Assembly: GCF_024721605.1 (NCBI RefSeq)
Contig: NZ_CP102630.1
Span: 868,001 to 932,000, forward strand
Direction of reading: 5' to 3'
Source: Sphingomicrobium flavum
Lineage (GTDB): Bacteria > Pseudomonadota > Alphaproteobacteria > Sphingomonadales > Sphingomonadaceae
DNA: 64,000 bases
The translations under genes and the position numbers were made by a program. The notes under the pieces were generated by a model, which was not told where the DNA came from, did not search any database, and saw only the letters and a program-made list of their open reading frames with translations. Of the stretch, positions 33,904-43,800 are shown piece by piece. Numbering within the stretch: the stretch's first letter is position 1; each line of letters starts with the position of its first letter.

Positions 33904-34679
33904 GCCGCCGCTTTATCGAACAGTTTGAAGAAGTTATCGGCAGTCGCTTGCTTCAATGCCTCAACATCCTCGCCGCGCAATTCCGCCAGGAACGCCGCCG
34001 TATCTGCCACGAATGCCGGCTCGCAGGTCTTGCCGCGATTGGGCACGGGCGCAAGGAAAGGACTGTCGGTTTCGATCAGCAGCCGCTCGAGCGGCAGTTT
34101 CTGCGCGGTATCCTGTAGTCCCTTGGCATTCTTGAAGGTCACGATCCCGCTGATCGAGACATAGAAGCCGCATTCCAGCCCGACATCGGCCAGCCATTGC
34201 GAACTGGTGAAGCAGTGCAGCACGCCCGTCACCCCGCCCTTGGCGGTCTCGCGGCGCAGGATCTCGGCGGTATCTTCCTCGGCATCGCGCGTATGGATGA
34301 CCAAAGGCAGCCCGGTTGCGCGCGCCGCCTCGATATGCGCCTGGAACCGCTCTTTCTGTGCACCGCGATCAGACTTGTCATAATAATAATCGAGCCCGCA
34401 TTCGCCGATCGCGACCACCTTGGGATGCTTGGCGGCCTCAATCAGCGCCGCTGCGCCCAGATCGGGATGCGCGTCGGCCTCGTGGGGATGCACGCCAACG
34501 GTGGCCCAGATATCCTCATGCTTCTCGGCGGTCGCGATGATCGCGTCCCATTCCTTCTGGCGCGTGGAAATGTTGAGCATGCCGGTGACGCCGCGCCCGC
34601 GCGCATTGGCGATCACCTCGTCCTGCCGCTCGATCAGCCCCTCATAATTGAGGTGGCAATGGCTATCTATCAGGCTCAC
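33900..34679 (-). CDS. tatD: TatD-family DNase
   Basis: A 259-residue metal-dependent hydrolase. SHCHLNYEG (HxH), AIGECGLDYYYD, VIHTRDAEEDT and LIETDSPFLAP give the TIM-barrel metal site. Family members are 3'-5' DNases or D-aminoacyl-tRNA deacylase-like. Lies directly downstream of metG with a four-base overlap, the classic metG-tatD order. Confidence 0.93.
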   Translation of the reverse strand: MSLIDSHCHLNYEGLIERQDEVIANARGRGVTGMLNISTRQKEWDAIIATAEKHEDIWATVGVHPHEADAHPDLGAAALIEAAKHPKVVAIGECGLDYYYDKSDRGAQKERFQAHIEAARATGLPLVIHTRDAEEDTAEILRRETAKGGVTGVLHCFTSSQWLADVGLECGFYVSISGIVTFKNAKGLQDTAQKLPLERLLIETDSPFLAPVPNRGKTCEPAFVADTAAFLAELRGEDVEALKQATADNFFKLFDKAAA

Positions 34680-36181
34680 GCTTCCTGCTCCGGCAGTTCG
34701 AGGCGCGGGAAGGCGGGGGTCGGCTTGTCGATGGGCTGGCCCCCTTCCCCGCTCTTCAGCTGGTCGAGAATGGCCTGCGCACCCGTCGGCGCCACCGGCA
34801 GAAGCGCTAGCGCCAAGGGCTGGATCGCCGCCGCCAACGTGCCGAGCACTTCGGCCATGCGATCCGGATCAGTCTTTTTCAGCGCCCAAGGCGCCATCGT
34901 GTCGACATAGGCATTGCAGGCATAGACCGCGGCCAGCCAGGCCTCGAGCCCGGCCGAAAAGGCCCAGCGGTCGAAGGCCTCGGGCAGTTTCTGCGTCGCT
35001 GCCGCCATGACGTCATCGAGCAACGCCTTGTCTTCGCTGGCATTTCCGGCGGCGGGGATCACGCCATCGCAATTCTTGTGGATCATCGACAAGGTGCGCT
35101 GCGCCAGATTGCCGAAGCTGTTGGCGAGCTCGGCATTGACGCGCGTCACCAGTGCTTCCTCGCCCACTGCGCCATCCTGGCCGAAGGTCACTTCGCGCAT
35201 CAGGAAATAGCGCAGCGCATCGACGCCATAGCGCTCCCACATCTGCTTGGGATCGACCACGTTGCCGAGGCTTTTCGACATCTTGATGCCGCCTTCGCCC
35301 AGCAGATGCCCATGGGCATAAACCTGCTCGGGCAGCGCGATATCGGCGCTCATCAGGAAGGCCGGCCAGTAGATGCAATGGAAGCGCACGATGTCCTTGC
35401 CGATCAGGTGGCAGGCCGCAGGCCAATATTTGTCCCATTTATCCCCGCCATCGGGATAGCCAACGCCAGTGATATAGTTGGTGAGCGCATCCAGCCACAC
35501 ATACATGACATGGCCCTCGCTGCCCGGGAGCGGAACGCCCCAGTCGAAGCTGGTGCGGCTGACCGACAGGTCGCGCAGCCCGCTTTCAAGGAAGCTCACC
35601 ACCTCGTTGCGGCGGCTCGTAGGCTGGATGAAGTCTGGGTTGGCAGCAATATGGTCCAGCAAGGGCTGCTGATAGGCCGAAAGCTTGAAGAACCAGCTCT
35701 CCTCCACCGTCCATTCGACCGGCGTACCCTCGGGCGACAATTTTTCGCCCCCCTCGCCCTCTTTCAGCTCCTTCTCGTCGTAAAAGGCCTCGTCGCGCAC
35801 CGAATACCAGCCTTCGTAACGGCCAAGATAGAAGTCGCCTTTTTCCTCGATCGCCGTCCAGATGGCCTGGCAGGCCTTGTGATGGTCCTCGTCCGTGGTG
35901 CGGATGAAACGGTCATAGGTCACATCAAGAGCATCGCACATGTCGATGAAAAGCTGCGACATTTTGGCTGCCAGCTCACCCGGTGCCATCCCTTGGTCGC
36001 GGGCCGCCTGCGCCATTTTCAGACCATGTTCGTCCGTCCCCGTCTGGAAATAGACATCGCGGCCCTGCGCGCGCTGGAACCGCGCCATGACATCGGCGGC
36101 AATCGCCTCATAGGCATGGCCGATATGCGGCGCGCCATTGGGATAGCTGATCGCCGTGGTAAGATAATAGGGTTTGGACAT
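34676..36181 (-). CDS. metG: Methionyl-tRNA synthetase
   Basis: A 501-residue class Ia synthetase. The HIGH signature is APHIGHAYEA and KMSKS is GIKMSKSLGN. There is no C-terminal dimerisation/tRNA-binding domain and no obvious zinc-knuckle cysteines (FYDEKELKEGE region has none), so it is the short MetRS2-like type. ATG 36181 (MSKPYYLTTA) is chosen; a reading from 36217 adds 12 residues before it. In an operon with holB and tmk upstream. Confidence 0.95.
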   Translation of the reverse strand: MSKPYYLTTAISYPNGAPHIGHAYEAIAADVMARFQRAQGRDVYFQTGTDEHGLKMAQAARDQGMAPGELAAKMSQLFIDMCDALDVTYDRFIRTTDEDHHKACQAIWTAIEEKGDFYLGRYEGWYSVRDEAFYDEKELKEGEGGEKLSPEGTPVEWTVEESWFFKLSAYQQPLLDHIAANPDFIQPTSRRNEVVSFLESGLRDLSVSRTSFDWGVPLPGSEGHVMYVWLDALTNYITGVGYPDGGDKWDKYWPAACHLIGKDIVRFHCIYWPAFLMSADIALPEQVYAHGHLLGEGGIKMSKSLGNVVDPKQMWERYGVDALRYFLMREVTFGQDGAVGEEALVTRVNAELANSFGNLAQRTLSMIHKNCDGVIPAAGNASEDKALLDDVMAAATQKLPEAFDRWAFSAGLEAWLAAVYACNAYVDTMAPWALKKTDPDRMAEVLGTLAAAIQPLALALLPVAPTGAQAILDQLKSGEGGQPIDKPTPAFPRLELPEQEA

Positions 36182-36213
36182 GGCGCCTGCCCTAGCCGCG
36201 CCCGCGCCGGGCT

Positions 36214-37185
36214 TCAAGCAGGCTGAGGCGCGGCATGCGCAAGTTTGGATCCGATCCGCAGCACCACCGATCCTGGATCGAGCGTCAGGCGCGGCGCGAC
36301 CGCAGCGATCTGGCGCACTTCGCGATAGGCTTCCAGCAAGGCTTCGCGCTGCATCGGATCGGCCGTGCGCGCCTCCGCCGCAATCAGCGAAGGCACGATA
36401 TCGAGGAAACGGGCATAACGCTCGGCATTGGCCTTGTTGGTCAGCGACTGGACCAGCGCGGCGCGGCCGGCATTGGTGGGGTCGCCGCGGCGCATGATGG
36501 CGCGCGCCTGGTCGACGATGCTGGCCAGGTCCAGTTCGGCCATGGCGATCGCGCGGCCTGCCGAGCCTTGCGACAGCTCAGTCAGCGCGGAGAATTCGTC
36601 CGCGCTCTTGCCGGGCAGCTGCTGGCGCAGGACCGACGCCATGACGTCATCTTTAAGCGGTTGAAATTCCAGCCTTCTGCAGCGCGACTTGATGGTCGGC
36701 AGCAGGCGACCGGGCGCATGGCTGACCAGCATGAACAAGGTGTGCGCGGGCGGTTCTTCCAGCATCTTGAGCAGCGCATTGGCGCCGCTCGCTTCCAGAT
36801 CGTCCGCGCTGTCGATCAGGATCACCCGCCACGGGCTGAGCGATGCGGTGACGTTCAGGAACTTGCCGATATTGCGGATCTGGTCGACGCTGATATTGCG
36901 CTTGAGCGCAGTCTTCTTGTCGTTGAGCTGCCGTTCGATCAGGCGGAAATCGGGATGGCTGCCCGCCTCCATCAAAGAGGCGGTCGGCCCGGTCGAAATA
37001 ATCTCAAGCCCCGTGCCATGATCGCCGCCACTGACCGCTGCGGCCAGCACATGGGTGGCGATATCCTTCGCAAAGGTCGCCTTGCCCACGCCCATCGGCC
37101 CCGCCAGCAGCCAGGCATGATGCGGCGTGCCGGTGCGCCAGGCTTTCAGAAATTGATGGACCGCCGCGTCCTGCCCTTCGATCAT
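36214..37185 (-). CDS. holB: DNA polymerase III subunit delta'
   Basis: A 323-residue AAA+ clamp-loader subunit. HAWLLAGPMGVGKATFAKDI is the P-loop-like segment, VILIDSADDLEASGANALLK is the Walker B-like region and LEEPPAHTLFMLVSH the SRC-loop area. The short zinc module of DnaX is missing, as expected for delta'. Overlaps tmk by ATGA, a conserved pair. Confidence 0.92.
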   Translation of the reverse strand: MIEGQDAAVHQFLKAWRTGTPHHAWLLAGPMGVGKATFAKDIATHVLAAAVSGGDHGTGLEIISTGPTASLMEAGSHPDFRLIERQLNDKKTALKRNISVDQIRNIGKFLNVTASLSPWRVILIDSADDLEASGANALLKMLEEPPAHTLFMLVSHAPGRLLPTIKSRCRRLEFQPLKDDVMASVLRQQLPGKSADEFSALTELSQGSAGRAIAMAELDLASIVDQARAIMRRGDPTNAGRAALVQSLTNKANAERYARFLDIVPSLIAAEARTADPMQREALLEAYREVRQIAAVAPRLTLDPGSVVLRIGSKLAHAAPQPA

Positions 37186-37808
37186 GGCAGCAAATCCCCC
37201 AGCGCATAGAGCAAGCGCGCGGTCACCGTCGCGGCATTGCCCGATGCATCGATCAGGCGCACACGCCCCGGCTCCGCCTCTGCCATCGCCTTGAAGCCCT
37301 TGTCGACCGCGGCATGATAGCTGGGCGGGCGCGAACCGATGCGGTCGCCTTCCTCGCCATCGCGGTGACGGGCACGAGCAGCCCCCTCCCCGCCTTCAAG
37401 GCGCAGCACCAATGTCCGATCGGGCAGGAAATCCTCGCTTCCGAAACGATGCAGATCGCGCACGCGATCGATCCCGAGCCCGCCCGCTTCCCCCTGATAG
37501 GCGAGCGAGCTGTCCAGGAACCGGTCCGACAATACCCATTTGCCCGCCCGCAGCGCCGGCTTGATCGTCTTTTCGACATGGTCGGATCGCGCCGCGGCAA
37601 AGAGCAATGCCTCGGCGCGCGGGTTCCAGCGCCCCTCTTCGCCTTCGAGCAGCAAACTGCGGATCGCCTCCGCGCCCTTGCTGCCGCCCGGCTCGCGGGT
37701 GACGAGGACTTCGACGCCTCTTCCCTCCAGCGCCTCGGCCAGCGCGGCAAGCTGGGTCGATTTGCCGACCCCTTCGCCGCCTTCCAGAGAGATGAAGCGC
37801 CCCGTCAT
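37182..37808 (-). CDS. tmk: Thymidylate kinase
   Basis: A 208-residue kinase phosphorylating dTMP to dTDP. The P-loop SLEGGEGVGKSTQ, the DR motif LSDRFLDSSLAYQG and the LID arginines are visible. Cytoplasmic; followed by holB, the usual arrangement. Stop of the penicillin-binding gene lies six bases upstream of its start. Confidence 0.95.
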   Translation of the reverse strand: MTGRFISLEGGEGVGKSTQLAALAEALEGRGVEVLVTREPGGSKGAEAIRSLLLEGEEGRWNPRAEALLFAAARSDHVEKTIKPALRAGKWVLSDRFLDSSLAYQGEAGGLGIDRVRDLHRFGSEDFLPDRTLVLRLEGGEGAARARHRDGEEGDRIGSRPPSYHAAVDKGFKAMAEAEPGRVRLIDASGNAATVTARLLYALGDLLP

Positions 37809-37814
37809 GATCGC

Positions 37815-38972
37815 CTAGGCCATTCCGACCAGCTGCTTGAAGCCGATCCATGCCTTGCGGAAGAAGCCCGCCATTTCGACATCGTCGGCCGCGACTAGCG
37901 GCAACAGGCTTTCGCCCTCCGCCGTCTTCACCACCAAGTCGGCGATGTGGTCGCCCTTGGCGATCGGCGCCTTGATCGGCCCTTGGTAGCGGATCGCGAT
38001 CGATGGGTCGTCAAAAGCGTTCTTTGGGAAGGTCGCCGCCAGCGCGCGCGGCGCAAGCAAACCGACCGTCTCGGCCCCGCCCAACTGCACCGACGCTTCG
38101 CCAACCTTCGCGCCTTCTTCATAGAGCGACAGCGATTCCCAGGCGTTGAAGCCCCATTCCATCAACCGCACACTCTCGGTGGTGCGCTGCGACTGGCTGT
38201 CGAGCCCGGTGACGACCATCACGAGGCGCCGCCCGCCGCGCTCGGCCGATCCGGTAAAGCCATAGCCCGCTTCCTCGGTATGTCCGGTCTTCAACCCGTC
38301 GGCGCCCTCGACGCGGCCCATGATAGGGTTGCGATTGGGCTGCGCCTTGACCGGCTCGCCATTGGTGCGCGTGCCCCACTGGAATTCGCGCTGCCCATAA
38401 TATTTCTTGTAGAGATCGGGATGCCGCTCGATCCCCGCCTTGGCCAGCGTCGCCAAGTCGCGCGCGGTCACCAGCGTCTGCCCTTCATCGGGCCAGCCAT
38501 TGCTGTTGCCAAAACGGCTGTTGGTCAGCCCCAATTCCTTGGCCAGCGCATTCATCTGGCCGACGAACGCCTCCTCGGTCCCGCCAATACATTCGGCCAG
38601 CACGACCGAGGCATCGTTGCCCGACACCGTCACCACGCCGTGCAGCAGATTTTCCACCGACACCTGTTCGTTCACCGCCAGGAACATGGTCGATCCCGCA
38701 TTGGACCATTGCCGCCAGGTTTCAGGCCGCACCGTGCACATCTTCTGCTCATCGAGCTTGCCCGACGCGATCAGCTCGAAGGCGACCTCGGTCGTCATCA
38801 TCTTGGCCATCGATGCCGGCGGGATTTGCAGGTCGGCATCCTTTTCAAACAGGACGCGGCCCGATGAAAGGTCGATCAGGAAGGCACTGCGAGCCGGGGT
38901 TTCAAAGGCCGGCTGCGCATTAAGCGGCAGCGCGAGGGCAAGGGCGGTGGCAACGAGAAGGGTTTTACGCAT
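37815..38972 (-). CDS. D-alanyl-D-alanine carboxypeptidase (PBP5/6 type)
   Basis: A 385-residue periplasmic penicillin-binding protein. Signal peptide MRKTLLVATALALALPLNAQ; catalytic SxxK in PASMAKMM, SGN in VSGNDAS and KTG in LKTGHTEEAGYGF. A C-terminal amphipathic region (FFRKAWIGFKQLVGMA) would hold it to the inner membrane, as in PBP5. ATG 38972 is chosen over the reading from 39002. It trims the peptidoglycan stem peptide. Confidence 0.93.
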   Translation of the reverse strand: MRKTLLVATALALALPLNAQPAFETPARSAFLIDLSSGRVLFEKDADLQIPPASMAKMMTTEVAFELIASGKLDEQKMCTVRPETWRQWSNAGSTMFLAVNEQVSVENLLHGVVTVSGNDASVVLAECIGGTEEAFVGQMNALAKELGLTNSRFGNSNGWPDEGQTLVTARDLATLAKAGIERHPDLYKKYYGQREFQWGTRTNGEPVKAQPNRNPIMGRVEGADGLKTGHTEEAGYGFTGSAERGGRRLVMVVTGLDSQSQRTTESVRLMEWGFNAWESLSLYEEGAKVGEASVQLGGAETVGLLAPRALAATFPKNAFDDPSIAIRYQGPIKAPIAKGDHIADLVVKTAEGESLLPLVAADDVEMAGFFRKAWIGFKQLVGMA

Positions 38973-39036
38973 GAATGCTCCGGTGAATCGGGTTTGACCC
39001 ACCCTAGGGCGGTTCGCCCCCCAAGGCCAAGCAAGA

Positions 39037-40119
39037 TCAGCGTTCGATCGCGTCCGCCACCAGCCCGATCGTCAGCGCATAGAAATTGGAGCAGTTATAA
39101 TCGAGGATCTGGTCATAATTGTGCGTCAAGAGATAGGCCCGATTGCCCGGCCCGTCAGGCTCGAAAAGCTTGAGCATCACGCCATCGGAAAAGCTGGTGG
39201 TCACCGGGGTGATGCCGCGCGCGCGCCATTCGGCCATGGTCATCCAGCGGCTGTGGCGATTGAAGACGGCAGGGCAGCGCGTCGGCGGTTCGGTGCGCAC
39301 CACCGAAGAACGGTCGAAGCCGGCAGGCACATTGACCGCAATCCCCCAATCGATCCCGGGCTCCCACCCCTTCTGCACCAGATAATTGGCGATCGAGGCA
39401 AAGGCGTCAGGTTCCGAATTCCAGATATCGGCAAAACCATCGCCGTCACCGTCCGCAGCCAGAGTCAGGATATTGGTGGGCATGAATTGCGTCTTGCCCG
39501 CAGCGCCGGCATAGCTGCCCTTCAGATGCGCGCGGGTATAGCCCTTGTCGAGCAGCTTGAGCGCGGCCATGAATTCGCCCTCGAACAGGTCGCGGCGGCG
39601 GCCTTCCCAGGCCAGCGTGCCGAGCGCTTCGAACAGGTCGAAATTGCCGGTAATCCGCCCGTAACTGGTTTCCTTGCCGTAAATGGCCAGCAGGATGTCC
39701 TTGTCGACGCCGGTCTGCTGCTGGATCCGCCACAGCGTATCCCAATGCTGGCGTGCCTCGGCCTTACCGCGGTTGATGATGTCACGGGTGACATGACGGC
39801 GATAATAAGGCGCATAAGGCGGGATCGTCGTCGAACCCGGCGCGCCGCCCGGCTGGCTGCGGTCAAGGCGAATGCTGGTCTGGTTGATCTGCAACGAGGG
39901 CAGCACCGCCTGGATCGAACGCTGGCTGATCCCCTCGGCCTGCGCGCGGGCAGCCAGATGGCCCTTATAGGCCTCCCAGCTCATATTGCCCGTGGGCGTG
40001 GCGCGAACGGTGGTGACATTGCTGGTCGGCAGCGGCGCCAGCGGGTCGGACGCCCCCTGACCGCAGGCAGGCGTCGCCGCCATCATCAGGGATATCGCTA
40101 TGGCCGTCTTACGCATCAT
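39037..40119 (-). CDS. Lytic murein transglycosylase (MltB-like)
   Basis: A 360-residue exported enzyme. After a signal peptide (MMRKTAIAISLMMAATPAC) the catalytic Glu sits in AIYGKETSYGRITG, with the family motifs AWEGRRRDLFEGEFM and GSYAGAAGKTQFMPTN. Cleaves the glycan strand to anhydromuramoyl products. There is a cysteine at the end of the signal but the lipobox is not canonical. Two in-frame ATGs (40119, 40116) begin it. Confidence 0.9.
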   Translation of the reverse strand: MMRKTAIAISLMMAATPACGQGASDPLAPLPTSNVTTVRATPTGNMSWEAYKGHLAARAQAEGISQRSIQAVLPSLQINQTSIRLDRSQPGGAPGSTTIPPYAPYYRRHVTRDIINRGKAEARQHWDTLWRIQQQTGVDKDILLAIYGKETSYGRITGNFDLFEALGTLAWEGRRRDLFEGEFMAALKLLDKGYTRAHLKGSYAGAAGKTQFMPTNILTLAADGDGDGFADIWNSEPDAFASIANYLVQKGWEPGIDWGIAVNVPAGFDRSSVVRTEPPTRCPAVFNRHSRWMTMAEWRARGITPVTTSFSDGVMLKLFEPDGPGNRAYLLTHNYDQILDYNCSNFYALTIGLVADAIER

Positions 40120-40231
40120 CACATCGCCTTTCCTAGGGAGTGCGACATTAACGCAGCATTTGCGCGATGCCAGCACGTTCATCGTAGCGCTTGCACCTTT
40201 CGGCCTTTGCTTTTAGCGAAGCGACCATCAA

Positions 40232-40321
40232 GGAGAGATGGCTGAGTGGTTTAAAGCACTGGTCTTGAAAACCAGCGTGGGTTCACGCCCACCGTGGGTT
40301 CGAATCCCACTCTCTCCGCCA
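40232..40321 (+). tRNA. tRNA-Ser (anticodon TGA)
   Basis: A 90-nt class II tRNA with encoded CCA. Acceptor arms GGAGAGA (40232-40238) and TCTCTCC (40311-40317), D-arm GGCTGAGTGG, anticodon stem CTGGT/ACCAG around loop CTTGAAA (anticodon TGA), a long variable arm GTGGGTTCACGCCCAC and T-arm GTTCGAATC. Reads UCA. A short T-run (CTTTTT) follows the CCA. Confidence 0.96.
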
Positions 40322-40340
40322 CTTTTTCGGGGCGCTCCAC

Positions 40341-40805
40341 ATGGCCGTACAGAAGCAGAAGCCGATCGTGGGCTGGCGCGAATGGGTGTCACTGCCTGAT
40401 TTTGGTGTGGCGGTGCGTGCCAAAATCGATACCGGCGCCAAGACCAGCGCCATCCATGTCTTCCGCCCCCATGTCTTCGAACGCGATGGCCGCGATTTCA
40501 TCCGTTTCACGCTACACCCGCGCCAGCGGTATAAGAAACCGTCCGTGCGGTGCGAAGCGGAACTTATTGAGCAGCGCAAGGTTACTAGTAGTAACGGGCA
40601 GACCGAAGAACGCTATGTCATCAAGACCATGGCGACCATCGGGGAACAGACCTTCCCAATCGAACTGACGCTGACCAGACGCGATTCACTGACTTTCAGG
40701 ATGCTGGTTGGCAGGCAAGCGCTGAAACGCCGCTTTCTCGTCGATAGCGGACGCAGCTTTGTCCAAGGAAAAGAACGACCTGAAGTCGATACCGGAGATT
40801 TATAA
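40341..40805 (+). CDS. rimB: RimB-type retropepsin-like protease
   Basis: A 154-residue protein with aspartic-protease signature [12 protein letters not shown] and the C-terminal [17 protein letters not shown] segment. In the RimABK system of Pseudomonas, RimB removes glutamates added to ribosomal protein S6 by RimK. It starts just after tRNA-Ser and overlaps rimK by one base (TAATG). RimA is not in the window. Confidence 0.85.
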   Translation: MAVQKQKPIVGWREWVSLPDFGVAVRAKIDTGAKTSAIHVFRPHVFERDGRDFIRFTLHPRQRYKKPSVRCEAELIEQRKVTSSNGQTEERYVIKTMATIGEQTFPIELTLTRRDSLTFRMLVGRQALKRRFLVDSGRSFVQGKERPEVDTGDL

Positions 40806-41710
40806 TGAAACTGGCCCTCATGTGCCGCAACGCCGAACTTTATTCCCATCGGCGCCTGGTCGAGGCCGCAGAGCAGCGCGGGCATGACATTGATGTCATC
40901 GATCATCTGCGTTGCTACATCAACATCACGTCCAACAATCCTTCGATCAAATATCAGGGCGAGAATTTACCCAAATATGACGCAGTGATCCCGCGTATCG
41001 GCGCATCGGTCACCTTTTACGGCACCGCCGTGCTGCGCCAGTTCGAGATGATGGGGGTCTATCCCCTCAATGAAAGCGTCGCGATCAGCCGCAGCCGCGA
41101 CAAGCTCCGCTCGATGCAGCTGATGGCGCGCAAGGGCATCGGCATGCCCACCACCGTCTTTGCCCACCGCACCAGCCGCGCCGATGAAATCGTCGAGATG
41201 GCGGGCGGCGCGCCCGTGGTCATCAAACTGCTCGAGGGAACGCAGGGCATCGGTGTGGTGCTAGGCGAAACGCAAAAAGCCGCCGAATCCATCATTCAGG
41301 CCTTTGGCGGTGTCGGCTCCAACATCTTGACCCAGCAATTTATCGCAGAGGCGGGCGGCGAAGATGTGCGCTGCTTCGTCATCGGCGACAAGGTCGTGGC
41401 AGCCATGCTGCGCAAGGGCAAGGAAGGCGATTTCCGCTCAAATCTGCATCGCGGCGGTACCGCAACGGTCGCCAAGATTACCCCCGCCGAACGCGCCACT
41501 GCAGTCAAGGCAGCGCGAGCGATGGGCCTCGAGGTATGCGGCGTAGACTTGCTGCGCTCCAAGGATGGTCCGGTGGTGATGGAAGTGAACAGCTCGCCCG
41601 GCCTTGAAGGGCTCGAAAAAGCCACCGGCAAGGATGTTGCCGGCATGGTCATCGAACATCTGGAAAAAGAGGCCAAGCCCGGCAAGACCCGCACCCGCGG
41701 CAAGGGCTAA
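40805..41710 (+). CDS. rimK: RimK-type alpha-L-glutamate ligase
   Basis: A 301-residue ATP-grasp ligase. The N-terminal domain carries [16 protein letters not shown], the ATP site [19 protein letters not shown], and the metal/ATP residues in [21 protein letters not shown]. It adds glutamates to the C-terminus of S6 (or makes polyglutamate). Translated right after rimB. Convergent with crtZ, with overlapping stops. Confidence 0.92.
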   Translation: MKLALMCRNAELYSHRRLVEAAEQRGHDIDVIDHLRCYINITSNNPSIKYQGENLPKYDAVIPRIGASVTFYGTAVLRQFEMMGVYPLNESVAISRSRDKLRSMQLMARKGIGMPTTVFAHRTSRADEIVEMAGGAPVVIKLLEGTQGIGVVLGETQKAAESIIQAFGGVGSNILTQQFIAEAGGEDVRCFVIGDKVVAAMLRKGKEGDFRSNLHRGGTATVAKITPAERATAVKAARAMGLEVCGVDLLRSKDGPVVMEVNSSPGLEGLEKATGKDVAGMVIEHLEKEAKPGKTRTRGKG

Positions 41711-42219
41711 TCGAACTTTGCCTCGGGACGATTGGCCTTGAGCTGCGCCTTCAGCGCGCGGATCGGCGGGGCGTAGAGGAAGCCGAAGCTGACGCAGCCC
41801 TCGCGGCCTTCCACGGCATGGTGCAGGCGATGCGCCTGGTAGAGCCGCTGGAGATATCCGCCCTTGGGCACGATGCGGAACGGAAGGCGGTTATGCACCA
41901 GCCCGTCATGCGCCAGGAAATAGAGCAGGCCGTAGAGCGTGATACCCAGCGCGATCCAGAAGATCAGCGCCACACCCAAATAAGTCGCCAGTCCGAACAG
42001 GCTGATCGCCAGCCCGGCAAAGACCACCGCGTAGAGATCGTTCTTTTCCAACGCGCCATGGCGCTCCTGGTGATGGCTTTCATGCCAGCCCCAGCCCAGC
42101 GCGCCATGCATGATCCAGCGATGCGTGGCATAAGCGGTCAATTCCATCGCCGCGACGATGGCCAGCGCCACCAACAGACCCTGCCACACGGGCAGCGCTT
42201 CTAAATAGCTGAAATCCAT
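41707..42219 (-). CDS. crtZ: Beta-carotene hydroxylase CrtZ-type
   Basis: A 170-residue membrane di-iron hydroxylase of the fatty acid hydroxylase/CrtZ family. Four histidine clusters are present: [23 protein letters not shown] and HRLHH. It hydroxylates beta-ionone rings, giving zeaxanthin-type pigments that sphingomonads make. ATG 42219 ([12 protein letters not shown]) is chosen over 42249. No other carotenoid gene lies in the window. Confidence 0.9.
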   Translation of the reverse strand: MDFSYLEALPVWQGLLVALAIVAAMELTAYATHRWIMHGALGWGWHESHHQERHGALEKNDLYAVVFAGLAISLFGLATYLGVALIFWIALGITLYGLLYFLAHDGLVHNRLPFRIVPKGGYLQRLYQAHRLHHAVEGREGCVSFGFLYAPPIRALKAQLKANRPEAKFD

Positions 42220-42259
42220 GGCGGCCTTATAGGCCAGCCGCCGCTGCACTCAATGATTT

Positions 42260-43747
42260 TCAGCCCTGGCGCACGGGTGCCGGGTGCAATTCGTCCATCG
42301 GCCGGCTGCGCCCGTCGGGGCAGACCATGCGCACATGATGTCGCTTCAGCCCGCGCGGGCTGTGCACGCCGCAGCTATGCGCGATCACGCCCACCTCGTT
42401 GCGCATGCTCTCCACGAAGTTCGCAACCTTGTCGGCCTTTTCCTCGGGCACCAGCCCGCGCTGCAGCCGCTTGTTGTGCGTGGTCACCCCGGTGGGGCAT
42501 TTGTTGGTGTTGCACTTCATCGCCTGGATACAACCGATCGAGAACATGAAGCCGCGCGCCGAATTGATGAAATCGGCCCCCGTCGCCAGTGCCCAGGCGA
42601 CATCGCCCGGCGTCACCATCTTGCCAGAAGCGATGATGCGGATGCGGTCCTTCAGCCCATGTTGGTCGCGCAGATCCACCACCATCGGCAGGCTCTCGCG
42701 GATCAAGAGGCCGACATTGTCCATCAGCGGCATCGGCGCCGCGCCCGTCCCGCCATCGCCGCTATCGACGGTGATGAAATCGGGCGCATCATCGGGATTG
42801 CCCGCCGCGATATGCGCGAAATAATTGTCGAGCCAGCCATAGGCGCCGATCACCGTCTTGATCCCCACCGGCTTGCCCGTGACCTCGCGCAGGTGGCGGA
42901 TCATCGCGCACAGGTCCTCCATCTTCTCGATCTCGGGGTGGCGATTGGGCGAAATGCTGGCTTCGTGCGCACGGATGCCGCGAATCTTCGCGATCTCCTC
43001 ATTTACCTTTTCGGCGGGCAGGATACCGCCCTTGCCGGGCTTGGCGCCCTGGCTCAGCTTCAACTCGAACATTTTCACTTCGGGATGCGCGGCGACCTCC
43101 TTCAGCTTCTCGTCGCTCAATTCCCCCTCTTCGGTGCGCACGCCATATTTGGCCGTCCCAATCTGGAAGACGACATCGCAACCGCCTTCAAGATGATAGG
43201 GGCTGAGCCCCCCTTCCCCCGTATTGAGCCAGCACCCGCCCTTGGCCGCGCCAAGAGACAAGGCGCGGATGGCGGGCTTGGACAGCGAACCATAGCTCAT
43301 CGCCGAAACGTTGAAGAAGGATGGCGCCCGATAGGGCTGGCGCGCCCCCTCCCCGATGATCAGCGCCTCGGCCTCGACCGCTTCCTCGTCCAGCGTGGGC
43401 CAGGGGCAGTTGACAAAAATGGGCGTGCCCACTGGCTGCAAGTTCTTGGTCGATCCGAAGGCGAGCGTATTACCCTTCCCGCTCGCCGCCCGGCTGACCC
43501 AGTCGCGCTGGGCACGGTTGAAGGGCATCTCCTCGCGATCCATCGCGAAGAAATATTGACGGAAAAACTCCCCCAGCTCGGTGAAGAGGTGGCGAAAGCG
43601 CCCGATGACCGGATAATTGCGCCGCACCGCATCCTTGGTCTGGTTGATATCGATGACGAACAGGATCACCACCAGCAGCGCCGCCAGCCCCAATACCCAG
43701 ATAAAGGCGACTGCGAGCCACTCCGCAACGTTCGACATCTGCATCAC
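42260..43747 (-). CDS. FMN-binding glutamate synthase domain protein, membrane-anchored
   Basis: A 495-residue protein with the glutamate-synthase FMN/(3Fe-4S) domain but no amidotransferase half. An N-terminal helix (VAFIWVLGLAALLVVILFVI) anchors it, then comes NVSAMSYGSLSKPAIRALS (the SAMSFG motif), DGGTGAAP and the cluster cysteines in CIQAMKCNTNKCPTG. It probably works with a partner; its amine donor and acceptor are unknown. Confidence 0.88.
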   Translation of the reverse strand: MMQMSNVAEWLAVAFIWVLGLAALLVVILFVIDINQTKDAVRRNYPVIGRFRHLFTELGEFFRQYFFAMDREEMPFNRAQRDWVSRAASGKGNTLAFGSTKNLQPVGTPIFVNCPWPTLDEEAVEAEALIIGEGARQPYRAPSFFNVSAMSYGSLSKPAIRALSLGAAKGGCWLNTGEGGLSPYHLEGGCDVVFQIGTAKYGVRTEEGELSDEKLKEVAAHPEVKMFELKLSQGAKPGKGGILPAEKVNEEIAKIRGIRAHEASISPNRHPEIEKMEDLCAMIRHLREVTGKPVGIKTVIGAYGWLDNYFAHIAAGNPDDAPDFITVDSGDGGTGAAPMPLMDNVGLLIRESLPMVVDLRDQHGLKDRIRIIASGKMVTPGDVAWALATGADFINSARGFMFSIGCIQAMKCNTNKCPTGVTTHNKRLQRGLVPEEKADKVANFVESMRNEVGVIAHSCGVHSPRGLKRHHVRMVCPDGRSRPMDELHPAPVRQG

Positions 43748-43800
43748 TGCGCTCCCCTGCCCTCGTTGCGATCACTCATTCGTCGCGCTGCCGATCGGCG